Part shown: positions 5,627 to 5,789 of the stretch, piece after piece | Layout of the letters: each line of letters starts with the position of its first letter | Position numbering within the stretch: position 1 is the stretch's first letter | DNA from: Saprospiraceae bacterium | GTDB lineage: Bacteria; Bacteroidota; Bacteroidia; Chitinophagales; Saprospiraceae | Direction of reading: 5' to 3' | Assembly: GCA_020436955.1 (NCBI GenBank) | Contig: JAGQWW010000195.1 | Coordinates: 1-5,789, forward strand | Length of the DNA stretch: 5,789 nucleotides | The notes under the pieces: model-generated | Database searches by the model: none | What the model saw: only the letters and a program-made list of their open reading frames with translations | What the model was told of the DNA's origin: nothing | Position numbers and translations under genes: made by a program

Positions 5627-5655
5627 CACAAATGTCTCTTTTTCAGTCATTTGTG
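5627..5655. repeat. 8-bp inverted repeat in the divergent intergenic region
   Basis: CACAAATG (5627-5634) and CATTTGTG (5648-5655) are perfect complements with a 13-nt spacer. It lies between the start of the small minus-strand ORF and the start of the plus-strand gene at 5693. It could be an operator for a dimeric regulator or a weak RNA hairpin. Its right arm contains a TTTG (5650-5653) that could serve as a -33 element for the rightward gene. Confidence 0.4.
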
Positions 5656-5658
5656 TTT

Positions 5659-5677
5659 AATTAACTGGGGGTTAATT
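5659..5677. repeat. 7-bp inverted repeat, possible operator upstream of 5693
   Basis: AATTAAC (5659-5665) and GTTAATT (5671-5677) flank TGGGG. The right arm overlaps TAATTG (5673-5678), a weak -7-like element 19 nt after TTTG at 5650-5653. That is where a repressor would block transcription of the gene starting at 5693. No regulator gene is in the window. Confidence 0.35.
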
Positions 5678-5692
5678 GTCAAACTTTAAGAC

Positions 5693-5789
5693 ATGAAATC
5701 AATTAGAGAAATGGTTCTTTTGCTCAAAAATTATAAGATGAGCAAGATAGAAATACTAGGAAATCCTGGTCAATCTAACCAATCTATGT
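5693..5789 (+). CDS. N-terminus of an unidentified protein, cut by the window end
   Basis: ATG 5693 opens a frame that stays open for 32 codons to the right edge. The visible part begins MKSIREMVLLLKNYKMSKIE and continues with a Gly-Asn-Pro-Gly, Ser/Asn-rich stretch. It looks like a helix followed by a short strand and loop, with no signal peptide. From memory it resembles the openings of some uncharacterised Bacteroidota proteins with a KxIEILGN-type motif near residue 20-30, but this is too short to assign. Two inverted repeats lie just upstream. An alternative start is Met7. Confidence 0.55.
   Translation, partial: MKSIREMVLLLKNYKMSKIEILGNPGQSNQSM

Noticed and set aside
5593..5664. 23-codon plus-strand ORF starting ATGAAAAACACGCC
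   Set aside because: It is short, ends inside the inverted repeats, has no promoter-like element at the right distance, and its translation has no feature of interest.
5587..5699. Similar strings TTTAGGACATGAAA and TTTAAGACATGAAA before two ATGs
   Set aside because: Only two copies with one difference in an AT-rich region. It might reflect a duplicated start region but is too short to support that.

Overview
The window looks like part of a chromosome from a Bacteroidota bacterium, probably of the Saprospiria/Chitinophagia type. Three things point there. The largest gene ends in a type IX secretion (T9SS) sorting domain. Starts are preceded by A/T-rich sequence without Shine-Dalgarno motifs. 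Several starts have upstream TAnnTTTG-like -7 elements, the Bacteroidota promoter form. The DNA is AT-rich. There is no mobile element, CRISPR array, tRNA or rRNA.

Positions 1-602 contain no convincing gene. They hold a long palindromic terminator (21-65) that probably ends a gene left of the window, a C/T-rich tract, and a minus-strand terminator (138-171). Between that terminator and position 602 lie several strong hairpins and short repeats, best read as a long structured 3' UTR of the next gene. Positions 603-3524 (minus strand) encode a 973-residue secreted protein: signal peptide, seven beta-propeller-like repeats, an SdrD/carboxypeptidase-regulatory-like beta domain, a Cys-containing DUF11-like region, a DUF7619-like domain and a T9SS type A tail. 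Positions 3525-3743 are a divergent promoter region. Positions 3744-5159 (plus strand) encode a 471-residue, mostly alpha-helical cytoplasmic protein of unknown function.

Positions 5158-5546 look like a compact minus-strand transcription unit: a consensus TAAATTTG -7 box, a 44-codon ORF (5373-5507) for a hydrophobic-headed, strongly acidic peptide with no Lys or Arg, a 3' region carrying three near-identical 16-bp repeats, and an intrinsic terminator whose U-tract overlaps the stop codon of the convergent 471-aa gene. This is the best candidate here for something undescribed, but it rests on sequence pattern alone. To its right, two inverted repeats precede the start (5693) of a plus-strand gene that runs off the window.

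No pathway link between the genes is visible. The T9SS cargo would need secretion machinery encoded elsewhere.
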